Positions 47,318-57,619 of a stretch of DNA of 64,000 nucleotides are shown here, piece after piece. The position numbers were made by a program, and so were the translations under genes. The DNA is taken from positions 1 to 64,000 of the forward strand of contig CAWCCQ010000007.1 in the NCBI GenBank assembly GCA_963794215.1. Direction: 5' to 3'. The first letter of the stretch is position 1; every line of letters starts with the position of its first letter. This DNA comes from DATKRB01 sp963794215. GTDB lineage: Bacteria > Actinomycetota > Acidimicrobiia > Acidimicrobiales > RAAP-2. Below the pieces are notes generated by a model, which saw nothing but the letters and a program-made list of their open reading frames with translations, ran no database searches and was not told where the DNA came from.

Positions 47318-48745
47318 GTGCGCGTGGTGCTCGAAGCCGATGCCCCGGGGGGTCGTCCCGACCCGCTCTCCATCGCCGATCTCTATGGCCAGGTGGACGC
47401 AGCCCTGGCCCGCGTCTTCCCGCGCAATCGCTCACTGTGGGTGCGTGGCGAGATCCAAAGCGTGTCGGACCAGCCTCGAACCGGCCACTGTTACCTGGAC
47501 CTGGTCGACCCTGAGTCCGCTCGGGACCGACAAGCCCCGGTGCTCCGGGTCAAGTGCTGGCGAACGACGTGGGGACCGTTGCGGGCGACCCTGCGTCGAG
47601 AAGGCATCGAGCTCACGCCGGGCATGGTGGTCATGTTGCGGGGGACGCTCGACTTCTACCGACCTCGGGCTGAGATCGGGTTCGTCCTGGCTGAGCTCGA
47701 CGTCACGTCGTTGCTCGGGCGTCTCGCCGCCCAACGGGCAGCCTTGTTACGGACGCTGGCCGCCGAAGGCTTGCTGGACGCAAACCGGCGGGTCCCCGTT
47801 CCGGCGGTTCCCCTCCGAATCGGTCTGGTCGGCAGCCCGGGGACCGAGGGCTTCGCCGACTTCATCGGCCAGATCATGAGCTCGAACCTCGCTTTCCGCA
47901 TCCAAGTCGCCCCAGTGACCGTCCAGGGAGCCACTGCTCCTCGAGTGATCGCCCGGGGCCTGGCCAAGGCCGGCCGCGCGGACTGCGAGCTGATCGTGCT
48001 GGTGCGGGGTGGAGGGTCGAAGGCCGATCTGGCAGCGTTCGACGCCGAGGTCGTTGCCCGCGCCGTCGCCACCTCGCCGCTTCCCGTGTGGGCGGGGATC
48101 GGTCATACAGGCGACGAGTCGGTCACCGACATCGTCGCAAATCGTTCCTTCATCACTCCCACCGAATGCGGTCGAGAGCTGACGCTGCGGGTGAGCCAGT
48201 GGTGGGACGACGTGGTTGCCGCATCCGCCTCAGTGGTCGGTCGTCGAGCGAGTGAGATATTGACCGCTGCCGAGCACCGCGACGCGCTGGCACGGGGGCG
48301 TCTCACCGGCGCTGCCAGGCACCAGCTGCGTGCCCACGGTGAGCGACTGGCCATCCGAGCTCGCCGGCTGTCCGAGCACGCTCGGCGCGTGCCCGAGCAC
48401 GAGCGTGGCCGCCTCTCGGAACGGTCCGCGCGGCTCGGACCCTTAGCCGACAATCACCTCGAGGGTGCCGGCGACAGGATCCTTGCCTGGCGCCGCCTGC
48501 TGGCCGCGTACGACGTCAGTCGGCAGCTCGAGCGGGGTTACACCTTGACGCTCGACGGTGCGGGGGCGGTGCTGCGCAGCATCGGCGACCTGACCGATGG
48601 TGCGCAGCTAACCACCATGTTCGCTGACGGATCGGCGAGTTCCCGGGTGGAGTCGGTCAGCGCCCAGTCGGCTGGCGGCGCCCGGCTCGTGGCGCGTTCG
48701 GACCCGACCCGAGCAGCGCCACTCGTTGTCGAGGAGGAGCGATGA
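47318..48745 (+). CDS. xseA: exodeoxyribonuclease VII large subunit
   Basis: A 475-residue protein with GTG start. The N-terminal OB-fold (SIADLYGQVDAALARVFPRN, LWVRGEIQSVS) is followed by the catalytic domain: RIGLVGSPGTEGFADFIGQI, ELIVLVRGGGSKADLAAFDA and PVWAGIGHTGDESVTDIVAN. Then comes a long helical arm (about 290-420) and a C-terminal strand region (QLERGYTLTLDGAGAVLRS). With XseB it degrades single-stranded DNA. It overlaps xseB by 4 bases and begins a four-gene run to 51262. Confidence 0.92.
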   Translation: MRVVLEADAPGGRPDPLSIADLYGQVDAALARVFPRNRSLWVRGEIQSVSDQPRTGHCYLDLVDPESARDRQAPVLRVKCWRTTWGPLRATLRREGIELTPGMVVMLRGTLDFYRPRAEIGFVLAELDVTSLLGRLAAQRAALLRTLAAEGLLDANRRVPVPAVPLRIGLVGSPGTEGFADFIGQIMSSNLAFRIQVAPVTVQGATAPRVIARGLAKAGRADCELIVLVRGGGSKADLAAFDAEVVARAVATSPLPVWAGIGHTGDESVTDIVANRSFITPTECGRELTLRVSQWWDDVVAASASVVGRRASEILTAAEHRDALARGRLTGAARHQLRAHGERLAIRARRLSEHARRVPEHERGRLSERSARLGPLADNHLEGAGDRILAWRRLLAAYDVSRQLERGYTLTLDGAGAVLRSIGDLTDGAQLTTMFADGSASSRVESVSAQSAGGARLVARSDPTRAAPLVVEEER

Positions 48746-49233
48746 ACCAACGTCAGCCACTGGTCGCCGACGACGTGGGCTCTCCCGTCGGTGACCTCAG
48801 TTACACCGAGGCAAGCCGCGAGCTCGACGAGATCGTTGCGTTCTTCGAGCAGCGTGAGGTCGACGTCGACCTCCTCGTGGCCCGCCTCGAGCGGGCCACC
48901 GCCATCGTTGATGAGCTGGATCGCCGGTTGCGCCGGACGCGGGCTCAGGTGGAAGAGTTGGTGCCGCGACTCGAGTCCGCCACCATGCTGCCCCCAGAGC
49001 GCGAGGCGGCTCGTGAGGCGGGGGGCGGGACCGCCGGACGAGCGAGCGGCCTTGTCGACGATGTCGGCGCGGTGGATGTCGAGGACCCTGACGACGCAGA
49101 CGAGGAGCAGTTCGATGACAGGACCCATGCCGATGCCGAACGTGGGGAGGATGGTGCGCCGGCGATGAGCCGTGATGCGCGTGAGCACGCTGACCCGGGC
49201 CAACTTCCTGACGATCACCCGGGGCTGTTCTGA
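48742..49233 (+). CDS. xseB: exodeoxyribonuclease VII small subunit with acidic extension
   Basis: The XseB helical hairpin is at residues about 18-80 (LSYTEASRELDEIVAFFEQR, then EVDVDLLVARLERATAIVDE). The usual protein ends near residue 80, but here about 80 more residues follow, rich in Asp, Glu and Ala and probably disordered. ATGA overlap with xseA gives coupled translation; the next gene begins within the stop codon (TGATG). Confidence 0.85.
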   Translation: MNQRQPLVADDVGSPVGDLSYTEASRELDEIVAFFEQREVDVDLLVARLERATAIVDELDRRLRRTRAQVEELVPRLESATMLPPEREAAREAGGGTAGRASGLVDDVGAVDVEDPDDADEEQFDDRTHADAERGEDGAPAMSRDAREHADPGQLPDDHPGLF

Positions 49234-49979
49234 TGGCGGCCCCGGACCCGGCGACCGGCACGTCGGCCGACCGCCTGTACTTCCGCCAGCTGCTCTCGGG
49301 GCGCGACTTTGCGCGGGGCGACCCGATCGCGCAGCAGATGGTCAACTTCGCCTACCTGATCGGCGACCGCACGACGGGAGAGGCGCTGATCGTCGATCCG
49401 GCTTACGCGGTCAATGAGCTCCTCGACCTGCTCGAATCCGACGGCATGCACTGCGTCGGCGTGCTGGGCACCCACTATCACGCCGACCACGTGGGTGGAG
49501 CCATCGCCAGCTGGTCGATCGAGGGCATCGCCGAGCTGCTCGGACGGGTGGACGTACCGATCCATCTCCAACGGCCCGAGGTGCTGTGGGTTGCGCGTAC
49601 GACCGGAGTCGGGGAAGGTCAGCTCGTGGGCCACGACAGCGGGGACGTGGTTGAGGTGGGGGAGATCGCCATCGAACTACTGCACACGCCGGGCCACACC
49701 CCGGGGAGTCAGTGCTTCTTGGTCCAAGGCAGACTGGTCGCCGGGGACACGTTGTTCCTCGACGGTTGCGGACGCACCGACCTGCCCGGCAGCGACCCCG
49801 AGGCGATGTACGAATCGTTGACGACGCGCCTCGCTCGGGTGCCCGACGACGTCGTGCTGTATCCCGGACATCTCTACTCGACCGAGCCCTCGGCGACGAT
49901 GGGGGAGACTCGGCGCAGGAACGTGGTCTTCATGCCGCGATCGGCCGCGCAGTGGCTCGCCATGTTCGGCGGCGGATGA
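49233..49979 (+). CDS. MBL-fold hydrolase (glyoxalase II / persulfide dioxygenase-like)
   Basis: A 248-residue protein with metal motif THYHADHVGG (HxHxDH), TPGHTPGSQCFLV (His), GDTLFLDGCGRTDLPGSD (Asp) and YPGHLYS (His). This is the complete set for glyoxalase II and ETHE1-like enzymes; GCGRTDLPGSDP is especially like persulfide dioxygenases. A substrate with a low-molecular-weight thiol or sulfur is likely, which suits its overlap with a FAD-dependent oxidoreductase (ATGA at 49976-49979). Confidence 0.8.
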   Translation: MAAPDPATGTSADRLYFRQLLSGRDFARGDPIAQQMVNFAYLIGDRTTGEALIVDPAYAVNELLDLLESDGMHCVGVLGTHYHADHVGGAIASWSIEGIAELLGRVDVPIHLQRPEVLWVARTTGVGEGQLVGHDSGDVVEVGEIAIELLHTPGHTPGSQCFLVQGRLVAGDTLFLDGCGRTDLPGSDPEAMYESLTTRLARVPDDVVLYPGHLYSTEPSATMGETRRRNVVFMPRSAAQWLAMFGGG

Positions 49980-51262
49980 GCGGTCTCGGCCTGCCCGACG
50001 GACCCCTTGCGCTCGACGGGCGCGTGGTGATCGTCGGCGCCGGGCTCGCGGGCTTCCGGGCGGCCGAGGCGTTCCGCGCCGAGGGGTTCAGAGGGTCGCT
50101 CGTGCTGGTGGGCGACGAACGGCACCTACCCTACGATCGCCCGCCCCTCTCCAAACAGGTGCTCGCGGGGGCGTGGCCCCCCGAGAAGACCATGCTGGCC
50201 GACCGCACGCGGCTCGACGCGCTTGGGGTTGACCATCGGATGGGGCGCCGAGCAGTGGCCCTCGACGCCGAGGCGCGGCGAGTCCTGCTCGACGACGACT
50301 CGTCGATCGACGCCGACGGCATCGTGGTGGCCACCGGCGCCCGCCCCCGGCCTCTTTTCGGACCCGAGCAGAGCGGAGAGCAGCTCCTGCTCCGCACTAT
50401 CGATGATGCCGCGGGCCTGCGCGGCGCGTTGGATCGGCGCGCCCCGGCGAGGGTGGTGGTCGTGGGCGCCGGCTTCATCGGGTCCGAGGTGGCGTCGACC
50501 TGTCAGGCCCTGGGATGCACGGTGACCGTGATCGAAGCAGCAGCCACGCCCTTGTCCCTGGCGCTCGGTGAGTTGATCGGCGGGGCATGTGGGTCGATGC
50601 ACGCCCGTCACGGCGTCGAGTTGCGGACCCGAACCGGGGTGATCACTGTGCAGAGCGCGAATGCCGGCTCGGACGCTCGGGGTCCCCACAACGGGGAGGG
50701 TCCCACGGCTCTGGTGGAACTGAGCGACGGCACCACGCTGGAGGCTGACGCAGTGGTCGTCGGCATTGGGGTCCTGCCGAATGTCGAGTGGCTCACCGGA
50801 TCGGGCTTGGCACTGGACAACGGCGTGGTGTGCGACCACGCGTTGTTCGCCGCCGATGGTGTGGTCGCCGCCGGGGACGTGGCTCGTTGGCTGTGGCGCC
50901 ACGACGGGCGCGAGGGCCTGGTCCGCATCGAGCATTGGCAGTTGGCGGCCGACGGAGGAGCGGCCGCGGCACGCGCGTTGCTGGTCGGGCGCACCGGCGC
51001 GCCCGACTTCGACCCGGTCCCCTACTTCTGGTCGGACCAATACGGGCTGAAGATCCAGTTGCTCGGCCATCCCGATCCCGACGACGACGTGGAGGTCGTC
51101 GATGGGTCCCTCACCCACGAGCGGTTTGTGGCGCTCTACGGCAGATCGGGGCGCCTCACCGCGGCCGTGGCAGTGGGTCGGCCGCGCCAGCTCATGGCGT
51201 ACCGTCCGTTGCTGGCCGTTGGTTCGGGGTGGGACGAGGCGCTCAAGCTCACTCGGGAGTGA
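49976..51262 (+). CDS. FAD/NAD(P)-dependent oxidoreductase (ferredoxin reductase type)
   Basis: A 428-residue protein from MSGLGLPDGPLALDGRVVIV. It has two dinucleotide folds: VIVGAGLAGFRAAEAFRAEG for FAD and VVVVGAGFIGSEVASTCQAL for NAD(P)H, plus YDRPPLSKQVL and the ATG-type IVVATGARPRPLF. The FAD-closing GVVAAGDVARWL is present, followed by the reductase C-terminal domain (YFWSDQYGLKIQLLGHPD). It would pass electrons from NAD(P)H to a ferredoxin or another small carrier. It is the last gene of the xseA run; its stop overlaps the convergent transglutaminase gene by 14 bases. Confidence 0.88.
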   Translation: MSGLGLPDGPLALDGRVVIVGAGLAGFRAAEAFRAEGFRGSLVLVGDERHLPYDRPPLSKQVLAGAWPPEKTMLADRTRLDALGVDHRMGRRAVALDAEARRVLLDDDSSIDADGIVVATGARPRPLFGPEQSGEQLLLRTIDDAAGLRGALDRRAPARVVVVGAGFIGSEVASTCQALGCTVTVIEAAATPLSLALGELIGGACGSMHARHGVELRTRTGVITVQSANAGSDARGPHNGEGPTALVELSDGTTLEADAVVVGIGVLPNVEWLTGSGLALDNGVVCDHALFAADGVVAAGDVARWLWRHDGREGLVRIEHWQLAADGGAAAARALLVGRTGAPDFDPVPYFWSDQYGLKIQLLGHPDPDDDVEVVDGSLTHERFVALYGRSGRLTAAVAVGRPRQLMAYRPLLAVGSGWDEALKLTRE

Positions 51263-53364
51263 TGTCGATCCGACTCGCGTCGGGTTGTGAGCGTGCCCGT
51301 CCTCGACGACGGGCACCGCGTCGGAGCTTCACCGCGGCAGCGGTCAGGACCCGCTGCTCGCTGGCGCTCGGCTCGGCGAGACCGTAGGCAGCCCGTTCGG
51401 CTTGCCACGCCAAGGACCGCGCCGGCATGGGCGGCGGGTCGTGTCCCGCCCAACGGCGATCGAGCTCGCTGGCCACGCTCGTCAACGGCTCGTGGTCGGA
51501 GAGTGGGATCCCTTGGCGCTTTGCAGCACGAAGAAGCTCGTTGGTGATCCGCCCCGTCCAGGTGCTCGGCGCGGCGCGACGGCGGCGAAACCACAAGAAG
51601 GTGAGCGACACCACGCCGACCAGGGCCACCGCGGGGAACAAGGGGATCCGGCGCAGGCCGGCCGAGAGATCGTGACCCAGCGCGCCAGCTGGGGTCGGGT
51701 TGGCTGCCGGAACGAGCGCGGTGGGATCGAAGCTCTGCCATCCGTAGCCGGGAAACCAGACCTGCACCCATGCGTGCGCGTCCTTGGCCTCGATGTCATA
51801 GAGGTCGGTGATCGGGTTGAACGACCCGGGAACGTACCCGGTTGCCTCGCGGGCGGGGATGCCGAGCGAGCGGAGCATTACGGCGAGCGCCGTGCTGATC
51901 TGCTCGCAATACCCGCGCCGGTTGCCGAACAGGAAGTCGGTGACAGTATCCTGCCCAGCGGCCAGGGGTGGGATGTCGGTCGTGTAGCGGGTGTGCGAGC
52001 CGATCCACGACTCGAGTGCCGCCACCTTGTCGTAGACGTCGGGGGCGTTGGCGGTGATCCGTGCGGCCAGCGCCTTGACCCGCGGATAGGGATGGGGCAG
52101 CTGGGTGTCGACCACTTGCTCCGCCTCGGTCAGCCGAGCGCCACCGTTGGGGGTGGTTCCCGCGCTCCGCAGTGCGGCCGCCGATGGGGTCGACACGACG
52201 GACTCAACAGTGTAGATGGACCCCGCTCCGAGGGTGGTGGCCGTTCGCATGGTGCCGTCATCTGACACATAGAGGCGATTGGTCGGGAACCAGACCTCGG
52301 TGGCGTTGGCGGCGTGGAACACCAAGTTAGGGCCGGGGACTGCGAGGTAGAAGGTCTGGATGTCCGGAGTCCCCGACGCGCTCTGGTCGTCGGGGAGGGG
52401 GACGGAAAAGGGCGGTCCGTAGGTGAGCTCGTGGTACGCGATGGTGCCGCTGGGCACCGTTTGGGTCCAACTCTGACCGCTCCAGTCGTCGAAGGTCTCG
52501 GCAATCCAGTACGAGGGCCGATCGGCGCGGACCCTGAGCACCACCTGGTTGCCCAGAGATCCTCGGATGGCCGTGTCGAGCGGCCCGGCGAAGCCGAGCA
52601 TGCCTCCGATCCGGTCCGCGCCCGATGGCGACCCTGCCTTCAGCGGTTCTGAACCGTCCGAGCCCCCGCCCACCAGGCCGCCCGCCGAGCCGAGCGGCAC
52701 GTCGTTGGCGATCGACGAAGGGAACAGGACCGTGCTCGAGGCGTGCGGGGGCGGGAGCAGCGCCACCAGTCCGACACCGACGACGAGGACGCCGGTGGAC
52801 GACGAGATGACCGGTCCCAAACGTATTGGTGCGCCCCCTGCCATCGAGCTCCACATCGCGCTCGAGACCGGCGATGCCGAACGCTGCCCAGACGACGACA
52901 TAGAACCCGAACGTCGAGTCGACGGCCTGGGCGGCGGCGACGGCCATCAAGGTGGCCGAACCGGCCAGTGAGAATCCGAGGTCCCGTCGGGACGGCACGT
53001 CGAACGCGTGGGTCACCTGTATCCAGGTGAAGAGCACGGCGAGCGGCCCTTCGACGGTGGCGAGGTCCCCGAAGGTGGTGCGGTGCGAGACCGAGAGGAA
53101 GAACCAGAGGAACGCCCCGGAGACGGCGATGGCCAGGGCCAGCTTCACCCATGGGAGCGGATGGTCCCGTCGGCGATACGAGAAGGTGTTGCCGATCGCC
53201 ACCAGGACGATGGAGCCGAGCGCGATTCCCGCGCTCAGTTCGCCCTGAGCCCAACAGGCCGCGATAGCGACCGCCACGGTGGCCGCAGTCGCTACCCGAA
53301 ACAGGATCGAGTTTTCGGGAGGCCCCGGCAGATTTGCCCGCCGGATCCGCTCAACGACATTCAT
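51249..53364 (-). CDS. TgpA-like membrane transglutaminase, one frame break
   Basis: The N-terminal part (53364 to about 52840) has several membrane helices, for example VATAATVAVAIAACWAQGEL. The frame then shifts by one base near 52840 and continues through another helix (GVLVVGVGLVALL) to an extracytoplasmic transglutaminase-like domain: RRGYCEQISTALAVMLRSLG (Cys), EAKDAHAWVQVWFPG (His), GWQSFDPTALV (Asp). A last helix (FPAVALVGVVSLTFLWF) and an Arg-rich tail follow. It is probably a membrane peptidase or crosslinker. It overlaps the DUF58 gene by ATGA in a moxR-DUF58-transglutaminase operon. Confidence 0.8.
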
Positions 53365-54358
53365 GGTCCGTCGCGACGGGTGGGCTGCTCGGACTGCAGG
53401 GGCGCGGGTTGCAGGAGCTGTAGGGGCACCGGTTGGGGCGGCACAGCCCGGGCCAGGCGTCGACCGGCATCGAGCATCCCGGTCACCGCCGCGGAATGCT
53501 CGCCGTCGGACTGGCGGGTGATCAGGGTGACAGGACGACCTGACCCGAGCAGTTCGCCCACCGTTGCGAACGCCCGCTCGGCAAGGCGTTCGGCGGCGTC
53601 GGGATCGACCGGAAGATCCACACGCACGGTTACCGGCTGCGCCAATGGCGCTTCCATCTCGCGCACCATGAGGGTCCCCGCGTGCGCGGTCGCCGGCCAG
53701 TGCACCCAGTGTCGGAGATCGCCCGGTCGATACTCACGGACGCCTCGAGGTTCGCCGAGTCGTTGAGGCACCCGCCGTTCGGCCTCCTCACGCCGGCGGA
53801 TTCGGACACGTGCCCAGGATCGGGACGGGCCAGTTTGGGGGCCACCAAGACCGGTCGGACCAAAGGCACCTCGAGGTCGCGGTACCACCAGAGCAGGCCG
53901 AACGGGGCCGCCGAGGCGACGCGCAGCCTGCAGGTGCGCAATTCGCAGTGATGTGACGGCACCACCAACACCGTCCCCGGGCCCCTTCCGTCGAGCACGA
54001 CATCGGAACCCGAGGGCCGTAGGGGGGTGACCCGGATCGGGAGGTTCGAGGTGACCACGACGGCCACCGGGCGTCCTGCCACCCCATCGAGCGGTGCGTC
54101 CACGACCATGACAGCGAGGCGCCAGGTCACCAGACCGGGCCCCAACAGGCCCACGGCCAGGAATCCTCCGAGCAACGCCCCGAGAGCCTGGACCCAGCCC
54201 GAGCCGCTGTTGTGGGCCACCGCTGCCCACCCGCCCAGCGACAGCGCAGCGGCGAGCACCGGCACCACGACCCGAGTGGGTCGGGGTGCCCGCTGACCGA
54301 ATGCGGGTCTGGCCCCGAGCCCTGCATGATGGGCCGACGCCCCCAAGCGAGCGGTCAT
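53361..54358 (-). CDS. DUF58 protein, one frame break
   Basis: Start MTARLGASAHHAGLGARPAF at 54358. Two hydrophobic segments (VVVPVLAAALSLGGWAAVAH, ALGALLGGFLAVGLLGPGLV) are followed by a beta-sandwich region. Near 53740 the frame shifts by one base into EYRPGDLRHWVHWPATAHAG, the signature of DUF58, and LMVREMEAPLAQPVTVRVDL (vWA-like). The partner of MoxR ATPases, probably a membrane-anchored assembly factor. ATGA overlaps join it to both neighbours. Confidence 0.8.
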
Positions 54359-55320
54359 GGACGGGGCGCGGGGATGGATCCGAGGATGTCGCGGACCACC
54401 GACTCGCCGGCGGTCGCGCCGTCGGTGACCAGTCGGTGCGCCAGGCTGGGCACGGCTACCGCCTGCAGGTCGACGGGCGAGACGAAGTCTCGCCCGTACA
54501 AGAGCGCGTGGGCCTGGGCGGAGCGAACCAGCGATATCGAGGCCCGAGGGCTCGCGCCCAGCAGGACCGAAGGGGCCCGGCGGGTGGCCCGTCCGATGGC
54601 GACGGCGTACTCGGCTACCGGCACCGCCACGTGGATGTGCCGGGTCACCTCGATCGCGCTTGCCCAGTGCTCGATGCTGCAGACAGGCCGCAGCCCGGCC
54701 AGGGCCGGACGTCCACCACGCTGAAGGGCGAGCACCGTCTCGATCGCGGCGTCGGGGTAGCCGAGAGGCGTGGACACGGCGAAGCGGTCCAGCTGGCTCT
54801 CGACGAGTGGGTACGTCCCCATCTGCCCGGCCGGGTTCTGGGTGGCAACGACGAGGTGGGGCCGGGGGAGCGCCCACGTGTCGCCGTCGACGGTCACCTG
54901 CTGCTCCTCCATTGCCTCCAACAAGGCCGATTGGGTGCGCGGCGGTGTGCGGTTCAGCTCGTCGACGAGCACGACGTGGGCGAACACGGGTCCGGGGCGG
55001 AACTCCCAGGCCATGGTCTCCTGCGAGTAGATCGAGACCCCCGTCACGTCGGTCGGCAGGAGGTCGGGGTGACCCTGGACGCGCGAGAGCCTCGCGCCGA
55101 GGGAATGGGCGAGCGTCCGGGCGAGCACCGTCTTGCCCACGCCCGGCACATCTTCGACGAGCAGGTGGCCCCCAGACAGGGCGGCGACCACGGCAACCGT
55201 CACCGCGTCGGGCGCGCCCAGCAGCACCCGTTGGAGGTTGGCGTGTAGACCTCGCGCGAGCTCCACCCAGTCGTCGAGGGGTCGCCGGGCTTGGGTGATC
55301 GCGCTGGTGGTGGTGGTCAT
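54355..55320 (-). CDS. MoxR-family AAA+ ATPase
   Basis: A 321-residue intact protein from MTTTTSAITQARRPLDDWVE. Walker A is LLVEDVPGVGKTVLARTLA and Walker B is VVLVDELNRTPPRTQSALLE. Sensor 1 is HLVVATQNPAGQMGTYPLVE, and the MoxR-type lid includes GASPRASISLVRSAQAHALL (sensor 2 Arg). It acts as a chaperone-like ATPase with the DUF58 protein encoded next. It starts 43 bases downstream of the glycerol kinase gene, so the four may share a transcript. Confidence 0.9.
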   Translation of the reverse strand: MTTTTSAITQARRPLDDWVELARGLHANLQRVLLGAPDAVTVAVVAALSGGHLLVEDVPGVGKTVLARTLAHSLGARLSRVQGHPDLLPTDVTGVSIYSQETMAWEFRPGPVFAHVVLVDELNRTPPRTQSALLEAMEEQQVTVDGDTWALPRPHLVVATQNPAGQMGTYPLVESQLDRFAVSTPLGYPDAAIETVLALQRGGRPALAGLRPVCSIEHWASAIEVTRHIHVAVPVAEYAVAIGRATRRAPSVLLGASPRASISLVRSAQAHALLYGRDFVSPVDLQAVAVPSLAHRLVTDGATAGESVVRDILGSIPAPRP

Positions 55321-55363
55321 CGTGCTCTCCGGTAGCCGCCGTGACGGGATTGCGCGTGAGAGG

Positions 55364-56844
55364 TCAAAAGTCGATCTCCGACAGCTCGGGAATCGTGCGC
55401 TCGGCCCGCCGTCGCGCCTCGAGCCACCGGTCGCGCCGTTGGGCCCGCATGTCGAGTGCGCCAGGCTCGACGGTGCGCGCCGGCCGATAGGTGCTTGCCA
55501 CGTCGTCGGGACCCTTCCAGGCTCCGGTGGCCATACCGGCGAGGTAGCCCGCGCCGAGAGTAGTGGCCTCAAGCTGGGCGGACACCTCTACCGGGCGTCC
55601 AGTGGCATCGGCCAGCAGCTGCACGAAGACGTCGTTCGCCGACATGCCGCCATCCACCCGCAGTGTGTCGATCGGCAGTCCGCTGTCCTGCTCGGCCGCC
55701 TCGAGCAAGTCGGCGCCGCGGTGGGCGATGCCTTCTAGAACCGCGCGCACCAGCTCGGGGCGGCCGGTGCCCAGCGTCACGCCGAGCAGGGTGCCCCGCG
55801 GCGCCGAAGTCCCAGACCGGCGTGCCGAGCCCGAGGAGCGCGGGCACGAACCACACGTCGCCCGTGTCCGCACAACCAGCGGCGCAGGATGCGGCATCCT
55901 CGACCCGTTCGAGGATGCCGAGATCGTCGCGCAGCCACTGGATGCACGAGCCGGCCGACAGCATCATCGCCTCGGTTCCCCAGGTGGGATCACCGGCGTG
56001 CTGCCACGCCACAATGGGGAACGTGCCGAGCTCGCCCCGCTCGAACGCGTTGGGCGGTTTGGGCCCGGTGCACACGTCGAGCATGCCGCCCGTACCGAAG
56101 GTGACCTTGGCCAGGCCCGGCAGCGTGCAGCCCTGACCGACGAGCGACGCCTGCTGATCGCCGGCGATGCCGCAGATCGGAGGAGCACCCGGCAGCGCCC
56201 GCGCCTCACCGACGACGCCCGTTGAGTCCCTCACGACAGGGAGCATCGAGAGCGGGATGCGCAACGCGTCAAGCGACCGCTCGTCCCAGCCCAGGGTGTC
56301 GGGTCGGAGCAGCCAGGTGACTGCCGCATTGGTGGCGTCGGTCACGTGCACCCCTCCCTGGGCGCCACCCGAGAGCGTCCAGGCCACCCAGCTGTCGACG
56401 GTGCCGAAGCAGAGCTGCTCGCCCGCGCGGGTCCGTTCCGGATCAATCTCGTCGAGGATCGCCGCGAGCTTGGTCGCTGACGCGTTCAGGTGGGAAGCGG
56501 AACCCGTCGGCTTGCATGCCAAGGCAGGCCCCCACCGTGCGCAGGTCTTGCCATCCGATTCCTGGCCCGACCGGCTCACCAGTTGCGCGATCCCACACGA
56601 TGGTGGTCGCGCGCTGGTTGGCTATGCCCACGCCGTCGACGGGACCGGACCGCTGGAGCGTGACGCCACCGAGCTCGAGCACGATCTCCGCGAGGCGTCG
56701 CGCGTCGATCTCAACCAGCCCGGGTGCGGGGGTGATGGGCGGCAGGGCCTGGCGGATGGCATGATCCACCGAGCCGTCTGGGCGGACCACAGCGGTGCGC
56801 ACGCCCGAGGTGCCCACGTCGACGACGAGGACGCCTTGGCTCAC
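55364..56844 (-). CDS. glpK: glycerol kinase-like FGGY carbohydrate kinase, two frame breaks
   Basis: GTG start at 56844 (SQGVLVVDVGTSGVRTAVVR, the phosphate-1 motif). The first frame includes GIANQRATTIVWDRATGEPV and WQDLRTVG and changes near 56491. The second holds TVDSWVAWTLSGGAQGGVHV, GIAGDQQASLVGQGC and FGTGGMLDV and changes near 55800. The third has RGTLLGVTLGTGRPELVRAV, RVDGGMSANDVFVQLLADA and EATTLGAGYLAG. The segments are complete and in order. It phosphorylates glycerol or a related polyol. Two indels in a metabolic gene suggest assembly errors. Confidence 0.8.
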
Positions 56845-56995
56845 GAGCGCTGCACCGGGCCGGGCCCGAGAGGGCCGAACGAGGGCACGCGGGGAGCGCC
56901 GTTGCTCACCCCGACAGCCTCTCACAACCCGTGGCCAGCACCTCAGCGGTGCGCCCAGTGCCCAACGTCGCCGCCGTTTCAACAACTCCTGGTAA

Positions 56996-57011
56996 ACAAC
57001 AATCGTTGGTG
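56996..57011. promoter_or_regulatory. palindromic candidate Fur/PerR box
   Basis: AACAACAATCGTTGGT, with CAAC and GTTG in inverted order, lies 15-30 bases before the fur start; autoregulation is common in this family. Confidence 0.35.
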
Positions 57012-57025
57012 ATATGGTCCTCAGC

Positions 57026-57463
57026 ATGCGTCCGCCCGAAGAGCTCACCGATGTGTTCAGGGCCCGGGGTCGCAAGGTGACCGCCCAGCGCCAGTGCATC
57101 TTTGGGATCCTCGAAGGCAACGTCGCGCACCCATCGGCCGAGGCTGTCTACGAGGCCGCTCGGGCCCAGGTGCCCACGATCTCGCTGAAGACGGTCTACC
57201 AGACTCTGTACGAGCTGGCCGAACTCGGTGAGATCGCAGTGCTCGACCTGGGGACCGGCATGGTGCGCTTCGATCCGAATGTCGAGTCCGCCCACCACCA
57301 CCTGGTCTGCCGTGCGTGCGGCAAGGTCCGGGATGTCGACGTTGACTCGTCCGCGCTGGTCGTGCCTCCTGGGAGCGATCAGGGTTATGAGGTGCGGTCC
57401 ACCGAGGTGGTGTTCCGCGGCCTCTGCGACAACTGCAAGGAGCAGGTCCGATCACCTGCCTGA
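57026..57463 (+). CDS. Fur-family (PerR-like) metal-dependent repressor
   Basis: A 145-residue protein from MRPPEELTDVFRARGRKVTA. The winged helix (RQCIFGILEGNVAHPSAEAV, SLKTVYQTLYELAELGE) is followed by the dimer domain with AHHHLVCRACGKVRDVDVDS and a second C-x-x-C in GLCDNCKEQV, the structural zinc site. Position next to rubrerythrin favours a peroxide-sensing PerR role over iron uptake control. Confidence 0.88.
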   Translation: MRPPEELTDVFRARGRKVTAQRQCIFGILEGNVAHPSAEAVYEAARAQVPTISLKTVYQTLYELAELGEIAVLDLGTGMVRFDPNVESAHHHLVCRACGKVRDVDVDSSALVVPPGSDQGYEVRSTEVVFRGLCDNCKEQVRSPA

Positions 57464-57619
57464 CAACCCTGTCCCGCACCCGGAGCTCCGTGCAGAGGAG
57501 CACCGTGCTCGAGCCCAAGAGCAAACACACCTGAGCCATCCGGCGTTCCGGCAACGGCGCCAGGCCAGAGCGACAGAGCGACAGCCCACCAAGAGCAAGC
57601 AAGAGAAAGGGAGAGCCAG

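Noticed and set aside
49233..49979. Relating the chromosomal MBL hydrolase to the MBL protein of the mobile operon
   Set aside because: The two share only the HxHxDH fold; the chromosomal one has glyoxalase II/persulfide dioxygenase motifs, the other does not.
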